This document shows positions 10,211 to 19,394 of a DNA stretch of 64,000 nt, one piece after another. The position numbers and the translations under genes were made by a program. The notes under the pieces are model-generated. The model made no database searches, was not told the DNA's origin, and saw only the letters and a list, made by a program, of their open reading frames with translations. Location of the stretch: positions 124,001 through 188,000 of the forward strand of contig NZ_BMQW01000004.1 of assembly GCF_014648315.1 (NCBI RefSeq), in the 5' to 3' direction. Each line of letters begins with the position of its first letter. Within the stretch, counting starts at the first letter, position 1. This stretch comes from Shewanella ulleungensis (GTDB lineage: Bacteria > Pseudomonadota > Gammaproteobacteria > Enterobacterales > Shewanellaceae).

Positions 10211-10714
10211 TTATGCTTGATGAGCACGAATAACACCGACTTCTTGGCCTAAATAGGCAATGATCACTGGCGACGCATCCATTTCTATTTTGCTGGCTAA
10301 ATGCTTGCCTATAAACCAAGCAATGACAGCGCCAATCGCACCAAAAATCATTGCAAATGCGTTAGTACTTAAATCGAGCCCAGCAGCAAATAAATGACCA
10401 AATGTTGCAAAGACAAACAAGCCGAGCAAAGGTAATAAATATACCAATGCAGCAGCTTTGATAATAACGCTTTCTGGCAAGCCTACTTTCAATAAGTCAC
10501 CTTCACGACAAGGTTTATCCGCAGGCAATGAAAATCGTTGAGTTTTTACAGAAAAAGCTTTCGCAATAGTTGATGTACCGCAGTTTTCACTACTTGCACA
10601 ATGATTACAGGCACTTTTTAATTCCACCTCAACGGTCGCCCAGCCTTGTTGATAGTCAACAACACGAGCAATTTCTTCCATCATTGTTGATTGTGACGCT
10701 GTTGATTGGCTCAT
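10211..10714 (-). CDS. rseC: SoxR-reducing / sigma-E regulatory protein RseC
   Basis: A 167-residue inner membrane protein of the RseC/MucC family. The N-terminal cytoplasmic part carries a cysteine cluster, C-x2-C-x5-C, near residues 35-45 (ACNHCASSENCG), followed by two hydrophobic helices at about 87-108 and 115-135. In E. coli RseC is encoded in the rpoE operon and, with the Rsx complex, helps keep SoxR reduced; the Cys cluster suits an Fe-S or redox role. It is last in the rpoE-rseA-rseB-rseC order, 185 bp after rseB, so it may also have its own promoter. Confidence 0.93.
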   Translation of the reverse strand: MSQSTASQSTMMEEIARVVDYQQGWATVEVELKSACNHCASSENCGTSTIAKAFSVKTQRFSLPADKPCREGDLLKVGLPESVIIKAAALVYLLPLLGLFVFATFGHLFAAGLDLSTNAFAMIFGAIGAVIAWFIGKHLASKIEMDASPVIIAYLGQEVGVIRAHQA

Positions 10715-10899
10715 AAAACGACCTATTGACCTGAATGCCCCGATATTAACACAAAGCGAAATAATACAGTTATTCCTTTCAGCACAATGTTATTCCTACA
10801 CCTGAGCCGTAGAAATAGACAACACTACAATTAGAAATTTAAGATTGTAAATAACAGGTTAAAGCATCATTTAAAAGATACTTTAACCTTAGGAGTTGG

Positions 10900-11832
10900 C
10901 TATTTTAAAACCAAACTATTTGCTATACGCTCTAGCGTTTCTGAAGGGACCTTACCAATGGCGACCACTTCTAGCGTCCCCACCTTAACAACCACCATAG
11001 ATAAACCATTACGGGTAAGTAACTCATTTGGCATAGGGTTTTCACCTGAACGTGCCACGTAGACAGAGATATTGGCTAATCCATCTGTTAACGCAATATA
11101 TTCTACAGGCTCATGGATCCCTATTAAGCGATGATGATCGCGTACAACTACGTCAAATCCCTGTGGTAGCCACGTAAATTGCCAATTTTTACCGTCTGTA
11201 CGCTCTGCTTGATTGATGACCGCTGGCCAATCTTGCTTAGCAGCTTCAATCAAAATATTAGCAGGCTCAGCAAGCTCAATTAACTCAACCACCATAGTTT
11301 GTTCCAGCAGTTGTTTTTCTTTATTTAACGTATCAAATCTAAGTGGCAGATAGGTGTCCATATCGACCCAAACTTGCGCATCATAACGGTTTTCGTCGTT
11401 AGCGAGTAAACGGATCATTTGACCTGGACGGCCAGCAATACGGCTACGCCCGCCAATAACAAATTGATAGCCTTTTTCAAGCTGGCTAATGTCACCCGCT
11501 AACGCTGCAGGCCACACACCTTGAATGCGTGGAGCACTGACACTGTAAGCGGGTTGATCATGCTCAATAAAAGTAACCCGATTACCCACTCTCACAGCAT
11601 TTTTAGGCGGGCCATTGAGATATTCAAGTAATGCAACCTCTTGATTATCGACGATACCATGTATATAAACCAGTGGACGTATGTGATCGGCTTGAAGTTG
11701 GATGATAGACACTTTGAATTGTTTATCTTGTAACGCTTGGCTCATGTTTTTAAGCCAAGCTTTTGCAGATAAATCTTCTTCAGCGTGTGTTGAAAAGGTT
11801 AAAACTAACAGTGCTAGCAGGATAAGGCGCAA
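10900..11832 (-). CDS. rseB: Periplasmic sigma-E regulatory protein RseB
   Basis: A 310-residue exported protein with a clear signal peptide (about residues 1-17, cleavage after THA). It has the two MucB/RseB domains: a large lipoprotein-carrier-like N-terminal domain (about 20-200) and a smaller C-terminal domain (about 210-310). RseB binds the periplasmic part of RseA and shields it from DegS; lipopolysaccharide intermediates release it. It lies 40 bp after rseA in the same operon, as expected. Confidence 0.95.
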   Translation of the reverse strand: MRLILLALLVLTFSTHAEEDLSAKAWLKNMSQALQDKQFKVSIIQLQADHIRPLVYIHGIVDNQEVALLEYLNGPPKNAVRVGNRVTFIEHDQPAYSVSAPRIQGVWPAALAGDISQLEKGYQFVIGGRSRIAGRPGQMIRLLANDENRYDAQVWVDMDTYLPLRFDTLNKEKQLLEQTMVVELIELAEPANILIEAAKQDWPAVINQAERTDGKNWQFTWLPQGFDVVVRDHHRLIGIHEPVEYIALTDGLANISVYVARSGENPMPNELLTRNGLSMVVVKVGTLEVVAIGKVPSETLERIANSLVLK

Positions 11833-11872
11833 GCTAACTCCTAAGAATGATAAGGCAAGGTTTCGCTACGGA

Positions 11873-12484
11873 TTAAGGCTTAACCGCAGCATCTTGATTG
11901 TTATTTTCGTCGATAACCACACCTGGATTCAAGCGTTGTTGCAACATATGGTCTTGAATATAAGCATTAATACGACGACGTTGTTCAATCACTTGATCGT
12001 TTGAGTAATTTTGCTGACTTTGCACTGCCCCAGTTTGATAACTTACTGGCGACACAGTACCCACTAAAGGCCGTGTAGTTAATACAGGTAATGGTGACTC
12101 AGCATCATTAGTTTGATTATAAGATTGCACACCTACAATGGCTACCATTGCAACAGTTGCTGCGATCGCATATTGGCCAAACTGTTTGAAAAATGGCACA
12201 ACATTGCTGGTTTTAGCAGGACTTGAAGCAACTTGCTCTGTCGACTCTTTAAGCTGCGCTTTAGGGGCCATAATTGTCGGTTCAAGCTCAATTGCAGCCA
12301 TAATGCTAGCAGAAAGATCTAAGTCAATGGTCGCGGGCAGATCACCGCGCATCGTATCACCTATCATGTGATAACGCTGCCATTGTGCATGTGAATCAAC
12401 GTCAGTAGAAAGTTGTGCTAATGTGTTTTCATCGGCTTCACCATCAACTGCTGCAGATACCCATTCTTGACTTGATTTAAGCAT
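11873..12484 (-). CDS. rseA: Anti-sigma-E factor RseA
   Basis: A 203-residue single-pass inner membrane protein. The N-terminal cytoplasmic anti-sigma domain (about 1-90) contains the typical SSQEWVSAAVDGEAD start; one hydrophobic segment at about 108-126 spans the membrane; the periplasmic C-terminus (127-203) is Gln/Asn rich. RseA holds RpoE inactive until DegS and RseP cleave it during envelope stress. It is 26 bp after rpoE and upstream of rseB. Confidence 0.95.
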   Translation of the reverse strand: MLKSSQEWVSAAVDGEADENTLAQLSTDVDSHAQWQRYHMIGDTMRGDLPATIDLDLSASIMAAIELEPTIMAPKAQLKESTEQVASSPAKTSNVVPFFKQFGQYAIAATVAMVAIVGVQSYNQTNDAESPLPVLTTRPLVGTVSPVSYQTGAVQSQQNYSNDQVIEQRRRINAYIQDHMLQQRLNPGVVIDENNNQDAAVKP

Positions 12485-12510
12485 TTTTCACCTATTTAAC
12501 GTTAAGGCAG

Positions 12511-13089
12511 TTACTTTTCCAGCAAAGGCTGGAGCTGTTTGTCGATTGCTTCTCGAGCACGAAAGATACGTGATCTAACGGTCCCGACAGGACAATCCAT
12601 GATATTGGCAATATCCTCGTAACTCATACCGTCTAACTCTCTGAGCGATATCGCCATTTTTAATTCTTCTGGCAAGGTATCAAGCGTATCGAAGATCACT
12701 TTGCTCATTTGATCTTTCATTAATAAACGCTCAGGCGATGCAAACTCTTTTAACGCATCACTACCTTCATAATATTCTGCATCTTCAACATCCACATCGT
12801 TTGCAGGTGCTCTGCGCCCTTGTGAAGTAAGATGGTTTTTTGCGGTGTTTACCGCAATACGATACAACCAAGTATAAAATGCACTTTCACCACGAAAATT
12901 CGCTAACGCTCTATATGCTTTAATAAAGGCTTCTTGTGTCACATCTTGAACATCCGCTTGGTTGCGAATATACCGAGAAATCAAACTCATCACTTTATTT
13001 TGATACTTTAGCACTAACAGGTTAAATGCGTTTTTATCGCCTTGCTGTACTCGTTCAACTAATTGTTGATCACTATATTGTCCACTCAT
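12511..13089 (-). CDS. rpoE: RNA polymerase sigma-E factor (ECF)
   Basis: A 192-residue extracytoplasmic-function sigma factor, the usual length. Region 2 (about 10-95) contains DVTQEAFIKAYRALANFRGE and TWLYRIAVNTAKNHL; region 4 (about 130-185) contains LPEELKMAISLRELDGMSYE and the helix-turn-helix CPVGTVRSRIFRAREAI. It directs transcription of outer-membrane and periplasmic repair genes. It heads the rpoE-rseA-rseB-rseC operon and has a sigma-E-type promoter upstream, so autoregulation is expected. It is divergent from nadB, as in E. coli. Confidence 0.98.
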   Translation of the reverse strand: MSGQYSDQQLVERVQQGDKNAFNLLVLKYQNKVMSLISRYIRNQADVQDVTQEAFIKAYRALANFRGESAFYTWLYRIAVNTAKNHLTSQGRRAPANDVDVEDAEYYEGSDALKEFASPERLLMKDQMSKVIFDTLDTLPEELKMAISLRELDGMSYEDIANIMDCPVGTVRSRIFRAREAIDKQLQPLLEK

Positions 13090-13153
13090 CCGAGCCGACT
13101 ACTCCTAAATCTGTAATACTGATTTCTCAGTCGCTCGAATCCTGTTCATATAA

Positions 13154-13180
13154 GTAGACTCACCGATATGAAAAAAGTTC
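13154..13180 (-). promoter_or_regulatory. Sigma-E-type promoter of rpoE
   Basis: On the minus strand, GAACTT (13180 to 13175) is followed by a 16-bp spacer and TCTAC (13158 to 13154). This agrees with the sigma-E consensus (GAACTT, 15-17 bp, TCTGA/TCTAA), with one mismatch in the -10. Initiation would fall about 60 bp upstream of the rpoE ATG. A self-activated promoter at this place is known for E. coli rpoE; its use here is inferred from sequence. Confidence 0.75.
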
Positions 13181-13323
13181 GATATTGAATTAAAAAAAGT
13201 TAATTATTTTGAGATGTAATTAAAATAACTAAGCAAAACCGCAATAAAACACGCTGTAAAAGTACCCAGCCTAGATAATTTGATTTACTATAATCAAACC
13301 ACTTGGCCACACCATGATACCTG

Positions 13324-14940
13324 ATGAAACAAGCAGTTGAACACCAATCTGACATTTTGGTCATCGGCAGCGGAGCTGCAGGACTGACTTTAGCGTTACA
13401 TCTAGCTGAAAAATCAAAAGTAATTCTTCTTTCTAAAGGCCCTTTATCTGAAGGATCAACCTTATATGCTCAAGGTGGAATCGCATCAGTATTTGATGAA
13501 GGTGACACAATTGAATCTCATGTCAGTGATACTTTAATTGCTGGCGCAGGACTGTGTGATAAATCCGTTGTCACCTATACCGCAGAAAATGCCAAAAGTG
13601 CAATGCAGTGGCTCATTAACTGTGGCGTAGCATTTGATAAAGAAGAAACTGTCGCTGGAGACAGCACCGCAGCTATGCCATACCACCTTACCCGTGAAGG
13701 CGGACACAGCCATCGCCGTATTTTACATTCAGCTGATGCTACCGGTAAAGCAGTACAAACCACATTACAAGAACGCGCTCTTGCGCACCCCAATATCACG
13801 GTGCTAGAGCGTTATAACGCTATCGATTTAATTACTACGCGTAAACTCAATCGCCCGGGTAATCGAGTGCTAGGTGCTTATGTGTGGAACCGAGATGAAG
13901 AACATGTCGAAACCATTAAAGCAAAGTTTGTTGCTCTGGCAACCGGAGGCAGTTCTAAAGTATATCAATATACTTCTAACCCAGATATTGCCAGTGGCGA
14001 CGGAATAGCTATGGCATGGCGCGCCGGTTGTCGTGTCGCTAATATGGAATTTAATCAATTCCATCCAACGTGTTTATTTCATCCTAATGCTAGAAATTTT
14101 TTACTGACTGAAGCATTACGAGGTGAAGGTGCTTATTTACGTCGTCCTGATGGCAGCCGTTTTATGCCTGATTTTGACGAGCGAGCAGAGCTCGCGCCTC
14201 GTGATATTGTTGCCAGAGCCATCGACTATGAAATGAAACGCCTCGGAGCTGATTGTGTTTATTTAGACATAAGCCACAAGCCTGCTGACTTTATCATTAA
14301 ACATTTCCCAACCATTTATCAGCGCTGTCTTGAATTAGGTATAGATATCACTAAAGATCCTATTCCAGCGGTACCTGCCGCCCATTACACATGTGGTGGC
14401 GTGATGACAGATCTGCACGGCCAAACAGACATCAATGGCTTATATGCCATCGGTGAAGTAGCTTATACAGGCCTACATGGCGCAAACCGTTTAGCCAGTA
14501 ACTCACTACTAGAATGCTTAGTCTTTGCACGAGCAGCCTCTCAAGATATCGAAAGCCAACTGCATAAAATTGCCATGCCATGTCCGCTGCCGGTTTGGGA
14601 TGAGAGTAAAGTCAGCAACTCTGATGAAGAAGTGGTTATTGCTCATAACTGGCACGAGCTACGTCTGTTTATGTGGGATTACGTCGGTATTGTGCGTACC
14701 GATAAACGCTTAGAGCGCGCACTTAGACGTTGTTTGATGCTGCAACAAGAAATTGAAGAATATTACTCAAACTTTAGAGTCAGTAATAATTTATTAGAAC
14801 TGCGTAATCTAGTGCAAGTAGCTGAGTTAATAATTCGATGTGCCATGGAGCGTAAAGAAAGCCGGGGCTTGCATTACAACATCGACTATCCGGAACAAAT
14901 TGACAACCCTAAGCCGACAATTTTACAGCCTGGACGATAA
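13324..14940 (+). CDS. nadB: L-aspartate oxidase
   Basis: A 538-residue flavoprotein that oxidises L-aspartate to iminoaspartate, the first step of de novo NAD synthesis with NadA. The FAD-binding motif [16 protein letters not shown] is at about residues 12-27, with the substrate-binding [12 protein letters not shown] segment near 120-132 and the [21 protein letters not shown] block near 378-398. The C-terminal helical domain is complete. Length matches E. coli NadB (540). The gene is divergent from rpoE, a conserved neighbourhood. Confidence 0.97.
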   Translation: MKQAVEHQSDILVIGSGAAGLTLALHLAEKSKVILLSKGPLSEGSTLYAQGGIASVFDEGDTIESHVSDTLIAGAGLCDKSVVTYTAENAKSAMQWLINCGVAFDKEETVAGDSTAAMPYHLTREGGHSHRRILHSADATGKAVQTTLQERALAHPNITVLERYNAIDLITTRKLNRPGNRVLGAYVWNRDEEHVETIKAKFVALATGGSSKVYQYTSNPDIASGDGIAMAWRAGCRVANMEFNQFHPTCLFHPNARNFLLTEALRGEGAYLRRPDGSRFMPDFDERAELAPRDIVARAIDYEMKRLGADCVYLDISHKPADFIIKHFPTIYQRCLELGIDITKDPIPAVPAAHYTCGGVMTDLHGQTDINGLYAIGEVAYTGLHGANRLASNSLLECLVFARAASQDIESQLHKIAMPCPLPVWDESKVSNSDEEVVIAHNWHELRLFMWDYVGIVRTDKRLERALRRCLMLQQEIEEYYSNFRVSNNLLELRNLVQVAELIIRCAMERKESRGLHYNIDYPEQIDNPKPTILQPGR

Positions 14941-14942
14941 AG

Positions 14943-15425
14943 TTAATAAGGCAGTTTAAGTTGTAATAATAACCGACACAGAGTGCGATACTCGGTGTCG
15001 GTTAACATATCTTGCCATACCCACACCCATCGTTTTTCACCGGTTTTAACCTCCCGTAAAAAGAGAACACACACTAATGGATTCACTATCGGGTGTCGGC
15101 TAAACTCGACTATACAACCTTTAGATACGGCATCTGACACTGTTGTTCTGCCAGAATTATCGATGCACAACACGCAATACCATAAATTTAGCTTACGCAA
15201 ACAATAAATCAGCAACCCTAGGGTTAACATGGCCAATAACAATTGTATAAATAGATATAACGATAATGATGAAGCTGGCCAAGCTAGAAAGCTGCACAGC
15301 ATAACGGCAAAAGCACACACTAGTGCGAATCGAAATAGAAATGAAGCACTCAACGCAAATTGATGCTGATGAGTGCTAAAAGAGCGGGTAAAAGCTGAAG
15401 AAGCTTTAAGGTGCTGCTCGTCCAC
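14943..15425 (-). CDS. ygfX: YgfX family membrane protein
   Basis: A 160-residue protein with two hydrophobic helices (about 28-47 and 53-75) and a C-terminal soluble part containing the RHPIVNP and WVWVWQDML segments. It matches the YgfX family (also named CptA), which is encoded with SdhE. In E. coli it was described as a membrane toxin affecting the cytoskeletal proteins FtsZ and MreB, with SdhE as its partner; that role is debated. Its start overlaps the sdhE 3' end by 20 bp. It ends 2 bp from the convergent nadB. Confidence 0.82.
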   Translation of the reverse strand: MDEQHLKASSAFTRSFSTHQHQFALSASFLFRFALVCAFAVMLCSFLAWPASSLSLYLFIQLLLAMLTLGLLIYCLRKLNLWYCVLCIDNSGRTTVSDAVSKGCIVEFSRHPIVNPLVCVLFLREVKTGEKRWVWVWQDMLTDTEYRTLCRLLLQLKLPY

Positions 15426-15657
15426 GAACTTTAACGACCATGTCGGCTAATTGTGAGTCAGGGCATTGTTCATGACCCATAAACCAAGCAAATAACTCAG
15501 GGTCTTCACATTCTAATAAACGGATAAAGGTCTGCTTGTCAGCATCAGTCAGTGCTTCATATTGTGCTTCAACAAACGGTTGAAACAAGACATCTAATTC
15601 TAACATTCCGCGACGGCATGCCCAGCGAACACGAGCAATATTCATTAATTCCAACAC
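15406..15657 (-). CDS. sdhE: FAD assembly factor SdhE
   Basis: An 83-residue helical protein of the SdhE/YgfY/CptB family. The RGxxE motif needed for flavinylation is at residues 16-20 (RGMLE), followed by LFQPF. It helps attach FAD covalently to succinate dehydrogenase SdhA and fumarate reductase FrdA. It is the upstream partner of ygfX, with which it overlaps by 20 bp, and lies near nadB in relatives too. Confidence 0.93.
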   Translation of the reverse strand: MLELMNIARVRWACRRGMLELDVLFQPFVEAQYEALTDADKQTFIRLLECEDPELFAWFMGHEQCPDSQLADMVVKVRGRAAP

Positions 15658-15674
15658 AAATCTCCTGATGCCTA

Positions 15675-16598
15675 CTAGCTAATACGATGTTCAAAACTTT
15701 GTACTTGTAGATCTAACCCTGCAAACAAATCACCAAAATCAGTGGCTAATAACGATTTAACCGCCGGATGTTGAATCATACGTTCAGCAAACATTACATG
15801 GTATTCTTCTTGTATATCGTTGGTTTCACCAAGCAAAACCATTCCTTGGGACAGTATATCATGACGATAAATAGACGGTGCGACAAAAATACCCCGATTA
15901 AAATAACCAAACGCCTTCATCATCTCTGCATCATCAAACTCGCCTAGTATATTCACATTAAGATTTTTTTCAGCAAACCAACGATGTAGCTGTTGCCCAA
16001 GAGATGTCCGCTTTCCGGGGATAAGTAATTTACGCTCTTCAAGACAAGCAGGAAAAGGCAGCGATGAAGCTTCTGCTGCAAAAAAGCTGATACCACATTC
16101 ACCAAGTTTTTTTGATAGAATTTCTGGATATTTTAATGAGCCGCCAGCACAATCCGATAAAATCATATCTAACTTATGCTCGCGCAAGCGCTCGATAAGA
16201 CTTTCATGAGTCGACTCATAACAAGCTAAATGCACCGAACCATCGTTAGGGATAACCGTTAACAACACTCTGCTAACTAATGCTTTTGATAATGCATCTG
16301 CAATACCCACTTCAAATAACAATGAGTCATCTTTTTGGTAATTGAGTAAATCAAGCATTTCATAGCTAAGGCTAAACATTTTATCTGCATAGCGAAAAAC
16401 CAATTCACCTAACTCGGTCGCTACTAAATTTCGCCCTACACGTTTAAACAGCGACCCTTTCAGGCGTTCTTCTAATGCACGAATTTGGCCAGTGATGGTT
16501 TGTGGAGCAAGACACAGAGCTTCGGCAGCTTTAGTCACCGAACCTTTTTTTTGTACCATCCAAAAATAATAAAGATGGTTATAGTTTAAATGCTGCAT
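15675..16598 (-). CDS. nhaR: LysR-family transcriptional activator NhaR
   Basis: A LysR-type regulator of 307 residues from the ATG at 16598; a TTG three codons upstream is an alternative. The N-terminal winged helix (about 1-60) starts MQHLNYNHLYYFWMVQKKGS, characteristic of NhaR, and the effector domain covers about 90-300. E. coli NhaR senses Na+ and activates nhaA. Here it lies downstream of the nhaA operon on the same strand but beyond a terminator, so it is probably made from its own promoter. Confidence 0.9.
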   Translation of the reverse strand: MQHLNYNHLYYFWMVQKKGSVTKAAEALCLAPQTITGQIRALEERLKGSLFKRVGRNLVATELGELVFRYADKMFSLSYEMLDLLNYQKDDSLLFEVGIADALSKALVSRVLLTVIPNDGSVHLACYESTHESLIERLREHKLDMILSDCAGGSLKYPEILSKKLGECGISFFAAEASSLPFPACLEERKLLIPGKRTSLGQQLHRWFAEKNLNVNILGEFDDAEMMKAFGYFNRGIFVAPSIYRHDILSQGMVLLGETNDIQEEYHVMFAERMIQHPAVKSLLATDFGDLFAGLDLQVQSFEHRIS

Positions 16599-16693
16599 AT
16601 CATTCAAAAACCTAAAAAATTAATCTCTCTACTATAGCAAAAATCGTCGATCGCAAATAATTGAGTACTTTCACGGTAAACACTTATAAAAAA

Positions 16694-16713
16694 ACGCAGC
16701 CTTGAGGCTGCGT
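16694..16713 (-). terminator. Intrinsic terminator of the nhaA operon
   Basis: ACGCAGCC (16694-16701) pairs with GGCTGCGT (16706-16713) around a TTGA loop. On the minus strand the hairpin is followed by TTTTTTATAA. It sits 16 bp past the stop of the small periplasmic protein gene that follows nhaA. Confidence 0.85.
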
Positions 16714-16729
16714 TAAAATAGCATAGTCA

Positions 16730-17116
16730 CTATTTAGGTCGTGGGCAATCCAGCAGGCTAGTAATAACAATTTCTAACTCATCGCTATTACTCACATTGT
16801 TTAATGACACTTGCTCGGTTAGCGCAGACACCACTTCTTCTTTAATCAATATGTGGCTTGAGCAGTAATTAACATTGGCAGTTTGGTAACGTTTACCCGC
16901 ACGATATTTTAACGCACGCGATTCATAGTTATTGGGGTCAATGCGCTTCTTAGCCTGATTATCACGGTACATCAACGCACCATCAACAACGCCCTCTAAA
17001 TAACTCTGACATGTGGCCGACTCAGATGACTTCAAACAAACATCAAACGAGTTTGCAGACGCAGGGATAACAAATGCACTCAGTAATAGCCCTAATGATA
17101 ATTTAAATAGTTTCAT
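16730..17116 (-). CDS. Small secreted protein, Rap1a/Tai-like, coupled to nhaA
   Basis: A 128-residue protein with a signal peptide (about 1-21, cleavage after SANA or ASA). The mature part has cysteines near residues 27, 36, 84 and 123 and a [14 protein letters not shown] segment. That C-x2-YLxGVxDG pattern recalls the Rap1a/Tai family of periplasmic immunity-like proteins, but I cannot confirm membership. Its start overlaps the nhaA 3' end by 14 bp, so it is co-transcribed with the antiporter and ends at a terminator. Four Cys suggest disulfides in the periplasm. A direct role in Na+/H+ exchange is not shown. Confidence 0.75.
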   Translation of the reverse strand: MKLFKLSLGLLLSAFVIPASANSFDVCLKSSESATCQSYLEGVVDGALMYRDNQAKKRIDPNNYESRALKYRAGKRYQTANVNYCSSHILIKEEVVSALTEQVSLNNVSNSDELEIVITSLLDCPRPK

Positions 17117-18287
17117 GGTTTTCTCCTGTCTTAGGCAGAACTTTGGCTAACCAAAAGTAACCAATCAGCGCTGCAAATAACGATCCTGTTAAAATGCCTA
17201 ATCTTGCATAATCACCATAAGCTGCTGGTGAATGTTCAAATGCTAACGATGCAATAAAGACTGACATGGTGAAGCCGATACCACACATTACTGCAACAGG
17301 GATAATCTGACTCCAACCAATCCCCGGGGGTAACTCTGCTAATTTAAGTTTCACTGCCGCGTAGCTAAATAATAATACTCCAATAGGTTTACCTAACATA
17401 AGCCCCATCATGATGCCTAAAGTAATCGGTTCTGCAAAAGACTCGAAAGACATATTGGTCAATGACAAACCCGCGTTAGCAAAAGCGAATACTGGTAGAA
17501 TTAAAAAGGTACTCCAAGGATGTAACTTATGCTCTAAACGCCCTGATGGCGACGCGCCAGCTTTGTCTCGTAATGGAATACAAAATGCAATAATGACACC
17601 CGCTAACGTGGCATGCACACCAGATTTTAAAACCGCAACCCACAATACGAATCCAATTAATGCATATGGGGTTATTGCGCTTACACCTCTTCGATTAAGC
17701 GCGACCATTAACACTATAGAAACAGCAGCAATAATTAAACTCATCATCGATAAATCAGTGCTGTAAAATAAGGCAATAATCACAATTACGCCTAAATCAT
17801 CAATAATAGCCAAAGCCAATAAAAACACTTTTAACGCAACAGGTACTCGGCTGCCTAACAACGCCATAATACCTAACGCAAACGCAATATCAGTTGCTGC
17901 AGGAATTGCCCAACCAACCTGGGTTTCAGGATTGGTATAGTTAAATGCAAGGTAAAATAATGCAGGGAATACCATACCTCCAATCGCAGCAAAACTTGGT
18001 AACGAAGCTTTAGCGACACTTGAAAGTGCACCTTCTAATAGTTCGCGTTTAACCTCAAGACCTATGAGTAAAAAGAACAATGCCATCAAGCCATCATTAA
18101 TCCAGAGTAATAATGGCTTATTGATATCTAGCTCGCCTACACGCAATTGTACTCCTGTACTCAAGAAGCCCTGATATAAATCCGCTAAAGGCGAATTAGC
18201 TAAGAGCATTGCCAAGGCCACTGCGACCATCAACAAAATACCACCAGCTGACTCTTGACTGACAAAGTTTCTAATTGCACGTTCCAT
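17103..18287 (-). CDS. nhaA: Na+/H+ antiporter NhaA
   Basis: A 394-residue, 12-helix antiporter that exports Na+ in exchange for protons and controls internal pH and salt. The paired aspartates of the ion site are in [13 protein letters not shown] (about residues 155-167) and the periplasmic segment [16 protein letters not shown] is near 125-140. The start chosen is the ATG at 18287, which has AAAGGAG six bases upstream; an in-frame start seven codons earlier lacks such a site. The downstream small gene overlaps its end. A small inverted repeat (CTCGG-TTTTA-CCGAG, 18367-18381) lies upstream and might be regulatory. Confidence 0.96.
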   Translation of the reverse strand: MERAIRNFVSQESAGGILLMVAVALAMLLANSPLADLYQGFLSTGVQLRVGELDINKPLLLWINDGLMALFFLLIGLEVKRELLEGALSSVAKASLPSFAAIGGMVFPALFYLAFNYTNPETQVGWAIPAATDIAFALGIMALLGSRVPVALKVFLLALAIIDDLGVIVIIALFYSTDLSMMSLIIAAVSIVLMVALNRRGVSAITPYALIGFVLWVAVLKSGVHATLAGVIIAFCIPLRDKAGASPSGRLEHKLHPWSTFLILPVFAFANAGLSLTNMSFESFAEPITLGIMMGLMLGKPIGVLLFSYAAVKLKLAELPPGIGWSQIIPVAVMCGIGFTMSVFIASLAFEHSPAAYGDYARLGILTGSLFAALIGYFWLAKVLPKTGENHETI

Positions 18288-18493
18288 ATAACACTCCTTT
18301 ATGAACAATAGATTGACTCTACAGTATCAACTCAAACAATAATAATCGATTCTTTCTGCTAGTTAACTCGGTTTTACCGAGGTATCTATGATATTACTTA
18401 ACGTATTTAGTCTTAAATTAAAATTTTAGCGCATAAAGATTTGGCTGCCTTGATTAGGTATAATCGCTAAAAGCAAAAAAGGAATTGGAACAA

Positions 18494-19345
18494 ATGAAAC
18501 AGTATTTAGATCTGTGCAAACGCATCGTAGATGAAGGTGAATGGGTCAATAATGCCCGAACCAACAAAAAATGCCTTACCGTCATTAATGCCGATTTAGT
18601 TTACGACGTTGGCAACAATCAATTCCCACTAGTCACCACGCGCAAGAGTTTTTGGAAATCGGCAATTGCTGAAGTGCTCGGGTATTTGCGTGGTTATCAA
18701 AATGCCGCTGACTTTAGAGCATTAGGCACCAAAACATGGGACGCTAACGCCAACGAAAACCAAGCTTGGCTTAATAACCCAAACCGTAAAGGCCACGATG
18801 ATATGGGGCTCATTTATGGTGCACTCGGTCGCGCGTTTCCAAAACCGACAGGTGGCCATGTTGATTTACTACAACAAATAGTGGATGACCTAAGTAAAGG
18901 CATTGATAACCGCGGTGAAATCTTAACTTTTTATCATCCTGGCGCTTTTGACCTCGGTTGTCTACGTCCTTGTATGTACGAACATCATTTTTCGCTCTTA
19001 GGTGACACATTGTACCTTAACAGTACCCAACGCAGTTGTGATGTGCCGCTTGGGCTCAATTTCAATATGGTTCAAGTATATGTATTGCTTGCGTTAATGG
19101 CACAAATAACAGGCCATAAACCCGGCAAGGCGTACCATAAAATCGTTAATGCCCACATTTATGAAGATCAACTGGCCCCCATGCGTGATATTCAATTAAC
19201 ACGTGAACCATATAGCTCACCAAAGTTGATAATCAACCCCAAAATCACCAGCTTAAACGACATTGAAACCTGGGTCACATTAGATGATTTTAGCGTTGAA
19301 GGCTATGAACATCACGATGCCATTAAATACCCTTTTGCAGTGTAA
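18494..19345 (+). CDS. thyA: Thymidylate synthase (283-residue type)
   Basis: The enzyme converts dUMP to dTMP with methylene-tetrahydrofolate. The catalytic Cys is residue 160 (LRPCMYEHH), the dUMP-binding motif [13 protein letters not shown] follows near 182-195, and HIYEDQ near 225-230 is conserved. It is of the longer 283-residue type seen in Vibrio, not the 264-residue E. coli type. The ATG at 18494 is preferred over a TTG three codons upstream because GGAA stands nine bases before the ATG. It is on the plus strand, convergent with the TSUP gene; lgt, its partner in E. coli, is not adjacent. Confidence 0.95.
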   Translation: MKQYLDLCKRIVDEGEWVNNARTNKKCLTVINADLVYDVGNNQFPLVTTRKSFWKSAIAEVLGYLRGYQNAADFRALGTKTWDANANENQAWLNNPNRKGHDDMGLIYGALGRAFPKPTGGHVDLLQQIVDDLSKGIDNRGEILTFYHPGAFDLGCLRPCMYEHHFSLLGDTLYLNSTQRSCDVPLGLNFNMVQVYVLLALMAQITGHKPGKAYHKIVNAHIYEDQLAPMRDIQLTREPYSSPKLIINPKITSLNDIETWVTLDDFSVEGYEHHDAIKYPFAV

Positions 19346-19355
19346 TGCAGCTCAT

Positions 19356-19385
19356 AGCCCTTGTTCAAGAAAGTGAACTAGGGCT
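19356..19385. terminator. Inverted repeat between convergent thyA and TSUP gene
   Basis: AGCCCTTGTTCA (19356-19367) and TGAACTAGGGCT (19374-19385) form a 12-bp stem with one mismatch and a 6-base loop. It lies between two convergent stops. There is no strong T-run on either side, so it may be a weak terminator or an mRNA end-protecting hairpin. Confidence 0.5.
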
Positions 19386-19394
19386 TGCTTTAAA

